Of a stretch of DNA of 64,000 nucleotides, positions 1-9,533 are shown piece by piece. Numbering within the stretch: position 1 is the first letter of the stretch; every line of letters starts with the position of its first letter. A model generated the notes under the pieces. The model had not been told where the DNA came from and ran no database searches. It worked only from the letters and a program-made list of their open reading frames with translations. Location: the NCBI RefSeq assembly GCF_025989125.1, contig NZ_JAPDNR010000001.1, forward strand, positions 2,338,301 to 2,402,300, given 5' to 3'. A program made the translations under genes and the position numbers. The stretch comes from Chitinophaga nivalis (lineage in GTDB: Bacteria; Bacteroidota; Bacteroidia; Chitinophagales; Chitinophagaceae).

Positions 1-903
1 CTGGATTTTATTGGCCGTATCGGCGACACCTTGCCGGCATATGATAATGACATGATCACCGGGCGTCATTTTTACCGGGAATTTATCACCCTGGCAGGAC
101 CTGCCGAAGCGGTGCATCATATAGAAGACCGGTTGCTGGCCGGGATACCGGTACGCATGTACCGGCCAGCTGCCACACCGGATTTGCCGGTGGTCGTATA
201 CTTCCATGGCGGCTGGTTTTATCTCGGTGATCTCGACACCCACGACCGGCCGCTGCGGGCGTTGGCGAATGCAGCAGGCTGTGTGGTGATCGCAGTGGAT
301 TATGGACTGGCGCCGGAGCGGCCTTTCCCGGCTGGTATACAGGATGCGTGGGCGGTGTTGCAGGCCGTGGCAGCGGAAGCTACAGCACTGGGTGTTGATA
401 GCCAACGTATAGCCGTTGCCGGCGACAGTGCCGGTGGCGCACTGGCAGCAGTAGTAGCCCGGCGCGCCGTGCAGGAAGGCGGCCCGCAGATAACATTGCA
501 GGTGCTGGTATATCCGGTAACGGATGCCGCATTGGATGCCCCTTCGTGGAAAACATTTGCCAACGGACCTAACCTGGATCTGGCCGGCGCTATCATCGCC
601 TGGGACCTCTATGTACCGGATAAGGTGGCCCGCCTGCATCCGGATGTATCGCCGCTGCGGGCAACGGATCTCACCGGCTTGCCGCCGGCGCTGGTCATCA
701 CGGCAGAATATGATCCGCTGCGGGATGAAGGGCTGGCGTATGCGCAGGCATTAAAGGCCGCTGGTGTAGCAGTACAGTCTTCGCTGTACAAAGGAATGAT
801 ACACGGATTTTTCCAGATGGGCGGTGTGATTCCCGATGGTAAAAAAGCCATCGGGGAAGTAGCGGATACGCTCCGCCGGTATTTCTTCACCACAGCAGTA
901 TAA
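1..903 (+). CDS. alpha/beta hydrolase (hormone-sensitive lipase family), 5' truncated
   Basis: The frame is open to the left edge, so the gene starts outside the window; the first in-window start-like codon is a TTG at 31. The visible part is a carboxylesterase of the HSL/alpha-beta hydrolase-3 family: an oxyanion motif HGGW near base 205, the nucleophile elbow GDSAGG near 421, and the late acid (DPLRDEG) and histidine (IHGFF) of the catalytic triad. The LAPERPFPA stretch after the second strand is also typical. No signal peptide can be judged because the N-terminus is missing. It probably hydrolyses small esters; the substrate cannot be told. It is followed after 10 bases by an MFS exporter gene on the same strand, so the two are likely co-transcribed. 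Family assignment is firm, function is generic. Confidence 0.85.
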   Translation: MDFIGRIGDTLPAYDNDMITGRHFYREFITLAGPAEAVHHIEDRLLAGIPVRMYRPAATPDLPVVVYFHGGWFYLGDLDTHDRPLRALANAAGCVVIAVDYGLAPERPFPAGIQDAWAVLQAVAAEATALGVDSQRIAVAGDSAGGALAAVVARRAVQEGGPQITLQVLVYPVTDAALDAPSWKTFANGPNLDLAGAIIAWDLYVPDKVARLHPDVSPLRATDLTGLPPALVITAEYDPLRDEGLAYAQALKAAGVAVQSSLYKGMIHGFFQMGGVIPDGKKAIGEVADTLRRYFFTTAV

Positions 904-913
904 TAGGGCCCGC

Positions 914-2077
914 ATGAAGAAGATAGCATATATCGGCAGTTTAGGGCTGATAGGGATCATTACAACGGAATTTGGCGTCATTGGCATCTTACCGCAGGTG
1001 GCCGCCTCGTATCATATCACCATCGACAAAGCCGGGCTGTTGTTAAGTGCATTTGCGATGGTGATAGCGCTGGCGGGCCCTGTTATGACCCTGGCTTTTT
1101 CCGGGTATAATCGTAAGACGGTGATGGCCGTGAGTTTGTCGCTGTTTGTAGTAACAGGCGTGGTATCGTTTTTGTCGCCGCCATTCTGGTTGTTGCTGGT
1201 GGTGCGTATGTTGCCGGCTTTTTTACAACCGGTGTATATCTCCACGGCCATTGCGGCAGCTACTGCGGCGGCAGATAAAAAAGCGGAACACAGGATGATG
1301 GCCATCGTGCTGGGAGGTATTGGCATAGCCACAATTACGACGGTGCCTTTTGCGACGTATATAGCGGGTATTACCAGCCGCTGGCAGGCTTCTTTTGTGG
1401 TGCAGACGGCGGTGAGTATACTGGCCTTACTGGCGGTGCTGCTGTTACTGCCCTCCATGCCGGTGAAGCAACGTATCGCATTCGGCAGTCAGCTGCGTAT
1501 CCTGCGGAAGCCGGTGTTTCTGGTGAGTGCAGGTGTGGTATGCGCGATGAATGCGGCGATGTTTACGACCTATAGCTATTTCGCAGATTACCTGGGCCAG
1601 GTATACGGGATGGATGCCCGTATGATCAGCAGTATGTTGCTGCTGTTCGGCGTGGCTGGCGTGATCGGTAATGTGGTGGCCGGAAAGGCGTTGGGCAAAA
1701 GTATTACCGGTACCACGGCCATCTGGCTGGTGGGACTGACGGTGATATCGGGCGGCATTTATTACGCCGGACAATTACCCCTGCTGACAGTGATACTCAT
1801 AACAGTATGGGGCGTCTTGCATACGCCCTGTTTCCTGACCGGCCAGGCCTACATGATAGCGGCCGCACCGGAGGCGCCGGAATTTGCCAACAGCCTGTCT
1901 ATTTCCTTTGGCAACCTGGGGATATCGGTGGGTACAGCCGTGAGTGGCTGGGTGATTGCGCAGTATGGCGTACAGCAGGCGCCTTGGAGTATGCTGGCTT
2001 TTGGCGTAGTGGCCTTGCTGCTGATGGGACTGAAAAGCAGGCTGGAAAAAAATGTCTGCACGGTCGCGCGTGTGTAA
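914..2077 (+). CDS. MFS transporter, DHA1/AraJ-type sugar or drug efflux
   Basis: A 387-residue inner-membrane protein with about twelve hydrophobic segments. The N-terminus carries the EFGVIGILPQVA pattern of the AraJ/YdhP-type DHA1 branch, and the loop after TM2 has SGYNRKTVM at the place of MFS motif A. Length is normal for the branch. It likely works as a proton-driven exporter of sugars or small toxic molecules; the substrate is not predictable. It starts 10 bases after the upstream esterase stop, which suggests one transcript, and is followed by a strong terminator hairpin at 2096. Nothing is broken. Family is sure, substrate unknown. Confidence 0.85.
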   Translation: MKKIAYIGSLGLIGIITTEFGVIGILPQVAASYHITIDKAGLLLSAFAMVIALAGPVMTLAFSGYNRKTVMAVSLSLFVVTGVVSFLSPPFWLLLVVRMLPAFLQPVYISTAIAAATAAADKKAEHRMMAIVLGGIGIATITTVPFATYIAGITSRWQASFVVQTAVSILALLAVLLLLPSMPVKQRIAFGSQLRILRKPVFLVSAGVVCAMNAAMFTTYSYFADYLGQVYGMDARMISSMLLLFGVAGVIGNVVAGKALGKSITGTTAIWLVGLTVISGGIYYAGQLPLLTVILITVWGVLHTPCFLTGQAYMIAAAPEAPEFANSLSISFGNLGISVGTAVSGWVIAQYGVQQAPWSMLAFGVVALLLMGLKSRLEKNVCTVARV

Positions 2078-2095
2078 GTAAAAACAGTTTTTATC

Positions 2096-2152
2096 ATCCC
2101 TGTTCAGGTAGATGATCTCCGCGTAGGTCATCTACCTGAACAGGGATTTTTT
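2096..2152 (+). terminator. Rho-independent terminator after the esterase/MFS pair
   Basis: A perfect 20-bp inverted repeat (2096-2115 with 2128-2147), loop of 12 bases, followed by a run of T. It separates the MFS gene from the lipoprotein peptidase gene. Confidence 0.85.
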
Positions 2153-2240
2153 AATACAGGATTCCTGATTTTTTTATTTATCTTGTTAAGTAACCAAAGT
2201 CTCGTAATTACCACTTTTTGTTAATCAATAAAACTGAACA

Positions 2241-3806
2241 ATGAAAAAGAACCCAAATCTATTGTTGGCAGGTATGCTATTGTTATCCACGTGGATAGGT
2301 GCCTGTAAAAAAGATGCAGACAGCCGTTTACAAACCCTTTCCGGCGACCCCGCTATGGCGCTGGGTAATTTAACGGCATCGGCGTACGACCTGAATGTGG
2401 TGTATTTCGTACCGTCCGATGGCGACACGATTGTTAACTACCGGGCACGGCTCAACGGTATTCTGAAACAAGGCCAGCGTTTCTATGGCAAATGGATGAA
2501 TTATTATGGTTATGGCGACCGTTCCTTCGGTTTGCGGCTGGATTCCCTCGGTAATGTGAAAATAACCGTGGTTAAAGGCGCGCTGACGAAGGCAGGCTAT
2601 CCTTATGAGGGCGGCGGCAATACTGCCATTAATGAGCTTAATACGTGGTTTGCAGCGCATCCGGGCGATAAGCACAGTGAACATACCCTGGTGATTATGC
2701 CAGCCAGCACCTACGGGGCGGATGGCGATCCCGGTGGCGTACCTTTTTATGGGCTGGGCCGCTGGTGCTTTGCGCTGGATTATGCCGAAATGGATACCAG
2801 CTATCTGGGCCAGTCAACAACGCTCGGCAACCGGGCTACCAAATGGATCGGTGGTCTGATGCATGAACTGGGCCACGGCCTGAACCTGCCGCATAACAAG
2901 GAAAAAGTATCAGAAGCGGCAGATGCGACCAAAGGCACGGCTTTAATGGGTAGTGGCAACTATACCTATGGCAAGAGCGCTACCTTCCTGACGGCGGCCA
3001 GTGCAGCCATCCTGAATAACTGCCAGGTATTCCGTACCAGCAGTGGCAGCGGTTTTTATGGTGGTGGTAATACAACCATCAATACCATTAAGGCGAATTA
3101 TGCCAGTGGCAATATTGCCCTGAAGGTGCGGTTCAGCGCTACACAAACGGTGAATAATGTGATCGTATACAATGATCCCGAAGGTGGCAACGACTATGAT
3201 GCCGTGGCCTGGGTAGCAGCGCCGGCGGGCGACAGCTTTCAGGTGAGTATGCCTATCAGTGAGCTGCAGAAAAAAACGGGTAACTACAGCCTGCGTATCC
3301 GCTTCCTGTATACCAATGGTTCATCTACTGAAATATCTTATCCGTATACTTTTGTAAATAATGAGCCGGTATTGGATATCAGTACAAAAGATGAACTGAA
3401 TAAATCAGCCTGGACGATTACTTCTGTAAGCAGCCAGGAAGATGACGGGCCGGCTACGAACCTGCTGGACAACAACCAGGCTACGGTGTGGCATACCCAG
3501 TGGAAAAGCGTACAGCCTGCGCATCCGCATACCGTGGTGGTAAACATGAATACCACGCAACAGCTGAAGGGACTGGCCTTCCTCCAGCGGGCCAACCTGA
3601 ATGGTTCGCTGAAAGATATCACGGTATATACCAGCACGGATAATAGCACGTATACTTCCCGGGGTAATTATACCCTGACGAATGTCAACAGTAAGCAGTA
3701 TGTGACTTTTACTGCGCCAGTGAATGCGAAATATATCAAGGTGGTAACAGGTTCTAATTACGCCGGTTCACACTATGCGGTGCTGGCAGAATTAGGTGCT
3801 TTCTAA
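2241..3806 (+). CDS. secreted zinc metallopeptidase lipoprotein with C-terminal F5/8 type C domain
   Basis: 521 residues. The N-terminus is a lipoprotein signal ending at a lipobox (WIGAC, Cys 22) followed by KKD, so the protein is probably anchored in the outer membrane or exported. The peptidase region carries HELGHGLNLPHN at residues 208-219, an extended HExxHxxxxxH zinc motif like that of metzincin-type peptidases. Residues about 385-521 form a discoidin/F5-8C carbohydrate-binding domain (NLLDNNQATVWHT near its start, LAELGAF at the end). A middle segment resembles a beta-sandwich. A role in degrading glycoprotein or polysaccharide-bound substrates outside the cell is inferred. It stands alone between two terminators. 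Exact peptidase family is uncertain. Confidence 0.85.
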   Translation: MKKNPNLLLAGMLLLSTWIGACKKDADSRLQTLSGDPAMALGNLTASAYDLNVVYFVPSDGDTIVNYRARLNGILKQGQRFYGKWMNYYGYGDRSFGLRLDSLGNVKITVVKGALTKAGYPYEGGGNTAINELNTWFAAHPGDKHSEHTLVIMPASTYGADGDPGGVPFYGLGRWCFALDYAEMDTSYLGQSTTLGNRATKWIGGLMHELGHGLNLPHNKEKVSEAADATKGTALMGSGNYTYGKSATFLTAASAAILNNCQVFRTSSGSGFYGGGNTTINTIKANYASGNIALKVRFSATQTVNNVIVYNDPEGGNDYDAVAWVAAPAGDSFQVSMPISELQKKTGNYSLRIRFLYTNGSSTEISYPYTFVNNEPVLDISTKDELNKSAWTITSVSSQEDDGPATNLLDNNQATVWHTQWKSVQPAHPHTVVVNMNTTQQLKGLAFLQRANLNGSLKDITVYTSTDNSTYTSRGNYTLTNVNSKQYVTFTAPVNAKYIKVVTGSNYAGSHYAVLAELGAF

Positions 3807-3835
3807 GCAAGATATCATGCATCATACACACAAAA

Positions 3836-3863
3836 AAATCCCTGGCCTCTCAGCCAGGGATTT
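3836..3863. terminator. bidirectional terminator between the peptidase gene and nrdA
   Basis: Perfect 11-bp stem (3836-3846 with 3853-3863), 6-base loop. The minus strand carries seven T after the stem, so it serves nrdA best; the plus strand has a shorter T-run. Confidence 0.8.
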
Positions 3864-3886
3864 CTCATTTATACTTACATAAACCA

Positions 3887-6262
3887 TTAAGCGCTGCAGG
3901 TAACGCAACCTTCTTCCATAGTACAAACCGCACCTTCGATGATTTCATCCATCGCGCCATCACCGCCGGCAGCTACTACCGGTTGTATTTGCTGGCCACC
4001 TTGTTTCTCTACGGTAAACTGTACTGCCTGTGAAGCAGCCTGGGTACGCAGATAGTACATGCCTGTTTTTAATCCTTTCTTCCAGGCGTAGAAGTGCATG
4101 GAAGTCAGTTTGGCTGCACTTGGGGTGTCTACAAACAGGTTCAGTGATTGCGACTGGCAGATGAATGCACCGCGGTCTGCCGCCATATCAATGAGGTTAC
4201 GTTGTTTGATTTCCCAAACGGTTTTATACAGTTCTTTGATATTGGAAGGAATTTCCGCAATATTCTGGATAGAACCGTTGTTGGAGATGATCTTTGTTTT
4301 CATGTCGTTATCCCACAGGCCCAGTTCTACCAGGTCTTTCAGCAGGTGTTTGTTTACCACTACAAACTCTCCGCTCAGTACCCGACGGGTGTAGATGTTG
4401 GAGGTGTATGGTTCAAAACACTCGTTGTTGCCGAGGATCTGGGAAGTGGAAGCCGTTGGCATTGGCGCCAGCAGCAGGGAGTTACGGATACCGTCTTTTA
4501 CGATGTTGGCTTTCAGGGTGTCCCAATCCCAGCGTGCAGATGGTGTAACGTTCCACATGTCAAACTGGAGGATACCTTTGGAGGCTGGTGAGCCTGGGAA
4601 GGTTTCGTAGGGGCCTTCTCTTTTGGCTACATCGTGAGAAGCAGTGAGGGACGCGAAGTAGATGGTTTCAAATATTTCGCTGTTCAGTTTTTTCGCCTCA
4701 TCGCTTTCAAACGGATAACGCATCAGGATAAAGGCATCCGCGAGCCCCTGTACACCTAAGCCAATCGGGCGGTGACGCAGGTTGCTGCGTTGTGCTTCTT
4801 CTACCGGGTAGAAGTTATTATCGATGATTTTGTTCAGGTTCAGGGTAGCCTGGTAGGTAACTTCAAATAATTTCTGGTGATCGAACTGACCGTCTGTAAT
4901 GAAACGGGGCAGGGCGAGGGAAGCCAGGTTACATACCGCTACTTCGTTGGCATCTGTATACTCGATGATTTCGGTACACAGGTTGGAACTCTTGATGGTA
5001 CCCAGGTTCTGCTGGTTGGATTTACGGTTGGCCGCATCTTTATACAGCAGGTAAGGCGTACCGGTTTCTATCTGGGCGTCCAGGATAGCAAACCAGAGGT
5101 CCTGTGCTTTTACGGTTTTGCGTGCACGGCCTTCCTGTTCGTATTGGGTGAACAGTTTTTCGAAGGCTTCGCCCCAGCATTCGTGCAGTCCGGGTGCTTC
5201 GTGCGGGCAGAACAGGGACCATTCGCCGTTTTGTTCTACGCGTTGCATGAACAGGTCTGGTACCCAGAGGGCATAGAACAGGTCACGGGCGCGCATTTCT
5301 TCTTTACCGTGGTTCTTACGCAGATCCAGGAATTCGAAGATGTCGGCATGCCATGGTTCCAGGTAGATAGCGAAGGCGCCTTTACGTTTACCACCGCCCT
5401 GATCTACATAGCGGGCAGTGTCGTTGAATACGCGCAGCATCGGGATGATACCGTTGGAGGTACCATTGGTGCCGCTGATATAGGAGCCGGTTGCCCGGAT
5501 ATTGTGAATGCTTAAACCGATACCACCGGCGCTTTGTGAAATTTTAGCGGTTTGTTTCAGGGTATCGTAGATGCCTTCGATGCTGTCTCCCTGCATGGTG
5601 AGCAGGAAGCAGGACGACATCTGAGGTTTGGGTGTACCTGCGTTGAAGAGGGTAGGCGTGGCATGTGTAAACCAGCGCTCACTCATCAGGTTATAGGTTT
5701 TGATCGCAGATTCGATATCTTCTTTGTGGATACCTACAGATACACGCATGAACATGTGCTGCGGGCGTTCCTGGATTTTTCCGTCTGTTTTCAGCAGGTA
5801 GGAACGTTCCAGTGTTTTGAAACCGAAGTAATCAAAGGCAAAGTCGCGGTCGTAGATGATGCTGGAATCCAGGATATCTGCATTTCTGCGGATGATGTCC
5901 CATACTTCATCAGACAGCAGTGCTGCGGATTTGCCGGTTTTAGGATCAATATAGTCATACAGTTTCTTCATTGTTTTGGAGAATGATTTCACTGTATTTT
6001 TATGCAGATTGCTCACTGCTATGCGGGATGCGAGCAGGGCATAGTCGGGATGTTTGGTGGTCAGGGATGCGGCGGTTTCAGCGGCCAGGTTATCCAGTTC
6101 ACTGGTAGTAACGCCGTCGTATAAACCTTGTATAACCTTCTTAGCAACATCTATGGCATCTACGTACTCCGTATTGAAACCGTAGCACAGTTTCTCGATA
6201 CGGGCCGTTATTTTATCAAATTTAACGGCTTCTTTTCTGCCATCTCTCTTGATTACGAACAT
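3887..6262 (-). CDS. nrdA: ribonucleoside-diphosphate reductase, alpha subunit (class Ia)
   Basis: 791 residues. This is the large subunit that reduces ribonucleoside diphosphates to deoxy forms with the radical passed from NrdB. The N-terminal part (about residues 1-90, starting MFVIKRDGRKEAV) is an ATP-cone for allosteric control. The catalytic barrel shows SSCFLL and VCNLASLAL (the redox cysteine pair), SNLCTEI (the thiyl-radical Cys with its Asn and Glu neighbours) and the PMPTASTSQILGNNE loop. The C-terminus ends EEGCVTCSA, the swinging CxxC that takes electrons from thioredoxin. All key residues are present. It is 28 bases downstream of nrdB in the same direction, so one operon. Confidence 0.97.
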   Translation of the reverse strand: MFVIKRDGRKEAVKFDKITARIEKLCYGFNTEYVDAIDVAKKVIQGLYDGVTTSELDNLAAETAASLTTKHPDYALLASRIAVSNLHKNTVKSFSKTMKKLYDYIDPKTGKSAALLSDEVWDIIRRNADILDSSIIYDRDFAFDYFGFKTLERSYLLKTDGKIQERPQHMFMRVSVGIHKEDIESAIKTYNLMSERWFTHATPTLFNAGTPKPQMSSCFLLTMQGDSIEGIYDTLKQTAKISQSAGGIGLSIHNIRATGSYISGTNGTSNGIIPMLRVFNDTARYVDQGGGKRKGAFAIYLEPWHADIFEFLDLRKNHGKEEMRARDLFYALWVPDLFMQRVEQNGEWSLFCPHEAPGLHECWGEAFEKLFTQYEQEGRARKTVKAQDLWFAILDAQIETGTPYLLYKDAANRKSNQQNLGTIKSSNLCTEIIEYTDANEVAVCNLASLALPRFITDGQFDHQKLFEVTYQATLNLNKIIDNNFYPVEEAQRSNLRHRPIGLGVQGLADAFILMRYPFESDEAKKLNSEIFETIYFASLTASHDVAKREGPYETFPGSPASKGILQFDMWNVTPSARWDWDTLKANIVKDGIRNSLLLAPMPTASTSQILGNNECFEPYTSNIYTRRVLSGEFVVVNKHLLKDLVELGLWDNDMKTKIISNNGSIQNIAEIPSNIKELYKTVWEIKQRNLIDMAADRGAFICQSQSLNLFVDTPSAAKLTSMHFYAWKKGLKTGMYYLRTQAASQAVQFTVEKQGGQQIQPVVAAGGDGAMDEIIEGAVCTMEEGCVTCSA

Positions 6263-6290
6263 GGGTTTGTGAATTTAAGAGGTTAATAAT

Positions 6291-7313
6291 TTAAAAATCT
6301 TCTTCCAGGCTGAAAGTCTGAGCTTCTTTGCTACCGCCCATTACACCTGATTTCTGGTAATCGCCCACACGTTTTTCAAAGAAATTGGTCTTACCCTGTA
6401 AGGAAATCATTTCCATGAAGTCGAAAGGATTAGACGCATTGTATATTTTGGTATATCCCAGTTCAGCTACCCATCTGTCGGCAACGAACTCGATATATTG
6501 AGACATCAGCTCACTGTTCATACCGATCAGTGCTACCGGTAATGCTTCGGTGATAAATTCTTTTTCATAGCTAACCGCTTCCCGGATAATTTCGTGTACC
6601 TGTTCTTCGCTTAACCTGTTTTCCAGCATGCTATACAGTAAGCAGGCGAATTCGCAGTGCAGTCCTTCATCACGGCTGATCAGTTCATTGGAGAAGGTCA
6701 GACCTGGCATCAGTCCTCTTTTCTTCAGCCAGAAGATAGAGCAGAAGCTACCACTGAAGAAGATACCTTCTACGGCTGCAAAGGCCACCAGGCGCTCTGC
6801 AAAGGTGCCGTTCTCAATCCAGCGTAAGGCCCAGTTCGCTTTTTTCTGTACCGCAGGTACCGTATCAATAGCATGGAACAAACGGTCTTTCTCTACCGGA
6901 TCTTTAATGTAGGTATCAATCAGTAATGCATATGTTTCAGAGTGGATATTTTCCATCATAATCTGGAAACCATAGAAGCAGCGCGCTTCCGGGATCTGTA
7001 CCTCACTCATGAAGTTAACAGCCAGGTTCTCATTTACGATACCATCGCTGGCGGCAAAGAAAGCCAGTACATGAGAAATAAAATGACGTTCGCCATCATT
7101 CAAATTAGCCCAGTCTTTCAAATCACTTCCTAAATCTACTTCTTCTGCTGTCCAGAAACTTGCTTCATGCTTTTTATATTGCTCCCATACTTTAGGGTAT
7201 TTGATTGGCAATAACACAAAACGGTCCTTGTTCTCTTTTAAAAGAATTTCATTCTCGTTAATCATCATTAATTTTTTTATGGGTACTGTCGAAGGTTCTT
7301 GGTTTTTCTGCAT
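6291..7313 (-). CDS. nrdB: ribonucleoside-diphosphate reductase, beta subunit (class Ia)
   Basis: 340 residues from the ATG at 7313; a second start (MMINENEIL, 7268) is preceded by an A-rich stretch and is also plausible. The protein houses the di-iron/tyrosyl-radical cofactor: WTAEEVDLGSD gives the first acidic ligand, MMENIHSETYALL the E-x-x-H ligands with the radical Tyr, and SRDEGLHCEFA the last E/H ligand pair. The C-terminus (SLEEDF) fits the tail that docks on NrdA. It is the first gene of the nrdBA operon, with a -7 element at 7403-7410 and a near-palindrome at 7440-7459 upstream. No nrdR-like gene is in the window. Confidence 0.96.
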   Translation of the reverse strand: MQKNQEPSTVPIKKLMMINENEILLKENKDRFVLLPIKYPKVWEQYKKHEASFWTAEEVDLGSDLKDWANLNDGERHFISHVLAFFAASDGIVNENLAVNFMSEVQIPEARCFYGFQIMMENIHSETYALLIDTYIKDPVEKDRLFHAIDTVPAVQKKANWALRWIENGTFAERLVAFAAVEGIFFSGSFCSIFWLKKRGLMPGLTFSNELISRDEGLHCEFACLLYSMLENRLSEEQVHEIIREAVSYEKEFITEALPVALIGMNSELMSQYIEFVADRWVAELGYTKIYNASNPFDFMEMISLQGKTNFFEKRVGDYQKSGVMGGSKEAQTFSLEEDF

Positions 7314-7402
7314 TGGGGGTCAGCGAACTGAAATTCATTACTACCGCACTACATTCACAATCTTAAAGTTTGCTGTTCCTAAAATCCATACGTCCAGGAT
7401 TA

Positions 7403-7410
7403 CAAATGTA
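7403..7410 (-). promoter_or_regulatory. putative -7 element of nrdBA
   Basis: Minus-strand TACATTTG, an exact match to the Bacteroidota -7 consensus TAnnTTTG. A matching -33 element is not evident. It would give a leader of roughly 80 to 130 bases depending on the nrdB start. Confidence 0.45.
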
Positions 7411-7439
7411 AGCATCCGGTTAAGGGATGATCGATTTAG

Positions 7440-7459
7440 TTTTCAACAGGTGTGGAAAA
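7440..7459. promoter_or_regulatory. near-palindrome upstream of nrdBA, DnaA-box-like halves
   Basis: TTTTCAACA, two G, then TGTGGAAAA: 8 of 9 positions are symmetric. The minus-strand half reads TTTTCCACA, which fits the relaxed DnaA box TTWTNCACA. It lies about 30 bases upstream of the putative -7 element. A regulatory role is inference. Confidence 0.35.
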
Positions 7460-7712
7460 AGAACTAAACTATTATCGGAACATAGTGGTAGCCTGCGTTT
7501 CACGCCTTTTTGAAGATGTGCACATGCCCTGTGTTTTTAACTGTGATTACTTCCTCAATCTGGGGCCTTATATACACAATTTTTTAATCACAGGCGCTAA
7601 TGTTATGACCTTCAACAAAAAAATGACGCAAACAAATATTTGTTAAATTGACCTGCTCATACACTACATATATGCGTTAATTTTTCATATTTACATTTTC
7701 AACAACTTACGT

Positions 7713-8354
7713 ATGTCCGAAACGGTTATTGCACTCCACGGGGTGAAGAAAAGTTACCAGGATACACCCGTACTGGATATTGCCCGCCTCGAACTGGCGT
7801 CGGGTATATACTGGCTACAGGGCGAAAACGGCGCCGGCAAAACCACCTGTATGAAGGTGATGGCGGGACTCATCCCCTTTAAAGGCGAAATTATCCTCCA
7901 GGGAGCCGTCAGTAGCCGTCAGCATCCGGTCCGGTTCCGCCGCCTGATCAACTATGCAGAAGCAGAACCACTGTATCCCGCTTTCCTCACCGGCCGCGAT
8001 CTGTTAGAGCTGTACCTCAATACAAAAGGAGGCGACCGCGAAAACATCCGGCAGATCAGTGAACAACTGGGTGTGCATAACTTTGTGAATAACCCGGTAA
8101 GCAGCTACTCCAGCGGGATGCTTAAAAAACTGTCCCTGTTGCTGGCCTTTACCGGCAATCCTGTACTTATCCTGCTGGATGAACCGCTCATTACTATCGA
8201 CACACAGGCACTGGAAGTATTATATGAACTGATCCGAAGCTTTCGCAAGAAAGGCGTTACTTTTTGTATTACCTCACATCAGCCCCTCGATAACAAAGCA
8301 TTAACAATTACGGGTACCCTGAACGTAGCCGGTAAAAATATAACGCTCAATTAA
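7713..8354 (+). CDS. ABC transporter ATP-binding protein
   Basis: 213 residues, one nucleotide-binding domain. Walker A is GENGAGKTT, the signature is SSYSSGMLKKLSLL (SGM instead of SGG/SGQ), Walker B is VLILLDEP, and the H-loop is TSHQ. The short length and the LPF/N-terminal layout match the CcmA/drug-export (ABCB-unrelated, ABC-2) branch of ATPases. It should energise the membrane protein encoded one base downstream. The substrate is unknown; no periplasmic adaptor or binding protein is nearby. Confidence 0.9.
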   Translation: MSETVIALHGVKKSYQDTPVLDIARLELASGIYWLQGENGAGKTTCMKVMAGLIPFKGEIILQGAVSSRQHPVRFRRLINYAEAEPLYPAFLTGRDLLELYLNTKGGDRENIRQISEQLGVHNFVNNPVSSYSSGMLKKLSLLLAFTGNPVLILLDEPLITIDTQALEVLYELIRSFRKKGVTFCITSHQPLDNKALTITGTLNVAGKNITLN

Positions 8355-8355
8355 T

Positions 8356-9489
8356 ATGCGTTCAACGACGGTCATTCTGCAGAAAATTTTTTCACAACGG
8401 TTCTATTTACAAAACACAGGATTTTTCCTCGTCCTCTTTTACCTGCTCTTCGGCGTGGTTAATGGCGGGAACCTGTTGCCCTATCACTACGGACTCATGA
8501 TGGGATTTATCGGCAATTATACCTTCCTGCTGCTGGTATTGCTGCTATGGACCTTATACGCAGGCAAGTGTGTGGGGTTCATATTAAAAACATTTCAGTT
8601 ACAGGGATATGATTTTTTATATCCCACCATGGGCAGCATCGATCCACCCATTCGCCGCCGTATCTGGATTTTTCTGCACGTGAGCATCTATCTGCCGGTA
8701 CTGATATATGCGGGTATCGCTGTGGTGGTGGCGATCAGTCACGGGTACTACCTGCCGGCCGCTATCATCGCCGTGTTTAATATCATGATGTGTTTATGGC
8801 CGGTCTACGTATACGAACGGAAATTGGCACAGCCGGATGTCATCTTCTTTACCAGCCGCCTGCAACGCCGGATCAACCAATATCTGATCAAGCCGCCGGT
8901 ATTGTTTTTCCTCTATGAACTATTTACCAATTTTCCCCGCCGTATACTGAGTACAAAATTGTTTTCCGCCGGTGTATTGTGGATTACTTTTTTTCTGCTG
9001 GAACAAGGCGGTGAATTTGATCTGCGTGGTCTGCAGCTGGGCGTGATGGTGAGCGTACTCCTGCACCTGCAACTGATGTTGCACCACCGTGCTTTTGATG
9101 ATGCCTACCTGGGTTTTATACAACAGCTGCCCATACCACTATACCGGCATTACGGCAGATTAGTGATGATATACTTGTTGATGTTTTTGCCGGAGATGTT
9201 GATGATTATCGTTAATGGCTATACGAAAATAAATGTGCTGGATTTTTTCACAGTATTTTGTACGGCTTTGTCACTATTGGTACTTTTCCGTACGCTGTTA
9301 TATTTTCCGAAGATAAACCCCGAAGTACATGTACGGTATGTGTTACTGATTTCGTTCGTCGTATTGTTTATGATCCTGGGCAGGTACGAATGGTGGGCGG
9401 TGGGATTGCTGCAGGTGGCAGCGGCGATCATCTTTTTCCGGCAATACCGGTTATACGAAAACTATATAGACATCGCTGAAAAAGCATAA
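8356..9489 (+). CDS. multi-pass membrane protein, probable ABC transporter permease
   Basis: 377 residues with about eight to ten hydrophobic segments and no soluble domain. Its ATG is one base after the TAA of the ATP-binding gene, so translation is very likely coupled, and the pair would form an ABC-2-like exporter. The sequence does not show a family motif I recognise; the assignment as permease rests on topology and context. Terminates just before a hairpin at 9491-9524. Confidence 0.7.
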   Translation: MRSTTVILQKIFSQRFYLQNTGFFLVLFYLLFGVVNGGNLLPYHYGLMMGFIGNYTFLLLVLLLWTLYAGKCVGFILKTFQLQGYDFLYPTMGSIDPPIRRRIWIFLHVSIYLPVLIYAGIAVVVAISHGYYLPAAIIAVFNIMMCLWPVYVYERKLAQPDVIFFTSRLQRRINQYLIKPPVLFFLYELFTNFPRRILSTKLFSAGVLWITFFLLEQGGEFDLRGLQLGVMVSVLLHLQLMLHHRAFDDAYLGFIQQLPIPLYRHYGRLVMIYLLMFLPEMLMIIVNGYTKINVLDFFTVFCTALSLLVLFRTLLYFPKINPEVHVRYVLLISFVVLFMILGRYEWWAVGLLQVAAAIIFFRQYRLYENYIDIAEKA

Positions 9490-9490
9490 T

Positions 9491-9524
9491 ACATTTCCGG
9501 AAAGACCACGCTCTCCGGAAATGT
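9491..9524. terminator. hairpin between convergent ABC permease and FMN reductase genes
   Basis: Perfect 11-bp stem (9491-9501 with 9514-9524), loop of 12 bases. No long T-run follows on either strand, so it may terminate weakly or protect 3' ends. Confidence 0.5.
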
Positions 9525-9533
9525 AGCGCCGCA

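Larger units (their letters stand above)
7314..7712. other. intergenic region between nrdB and the ABC transporter genes
   Basis: About 400 bases with no convincing gene. It holds the nrdBA promoter element, the 7440-7459 near-palindrome, and presumably the promoter of the divergent ABC genes, for which I see only a weak match (TACATTTT at 7692-7699). Confidence 0.5.

Noticed and set aside
7452..7646. 64-codon plus-strand frame in the nrdB/ABC intergenic region
   Set aside because: No recognisable signal, membrane or domain feature, AT-rich codon use unlike the neighbours, and it runs over the probable regulatory region.
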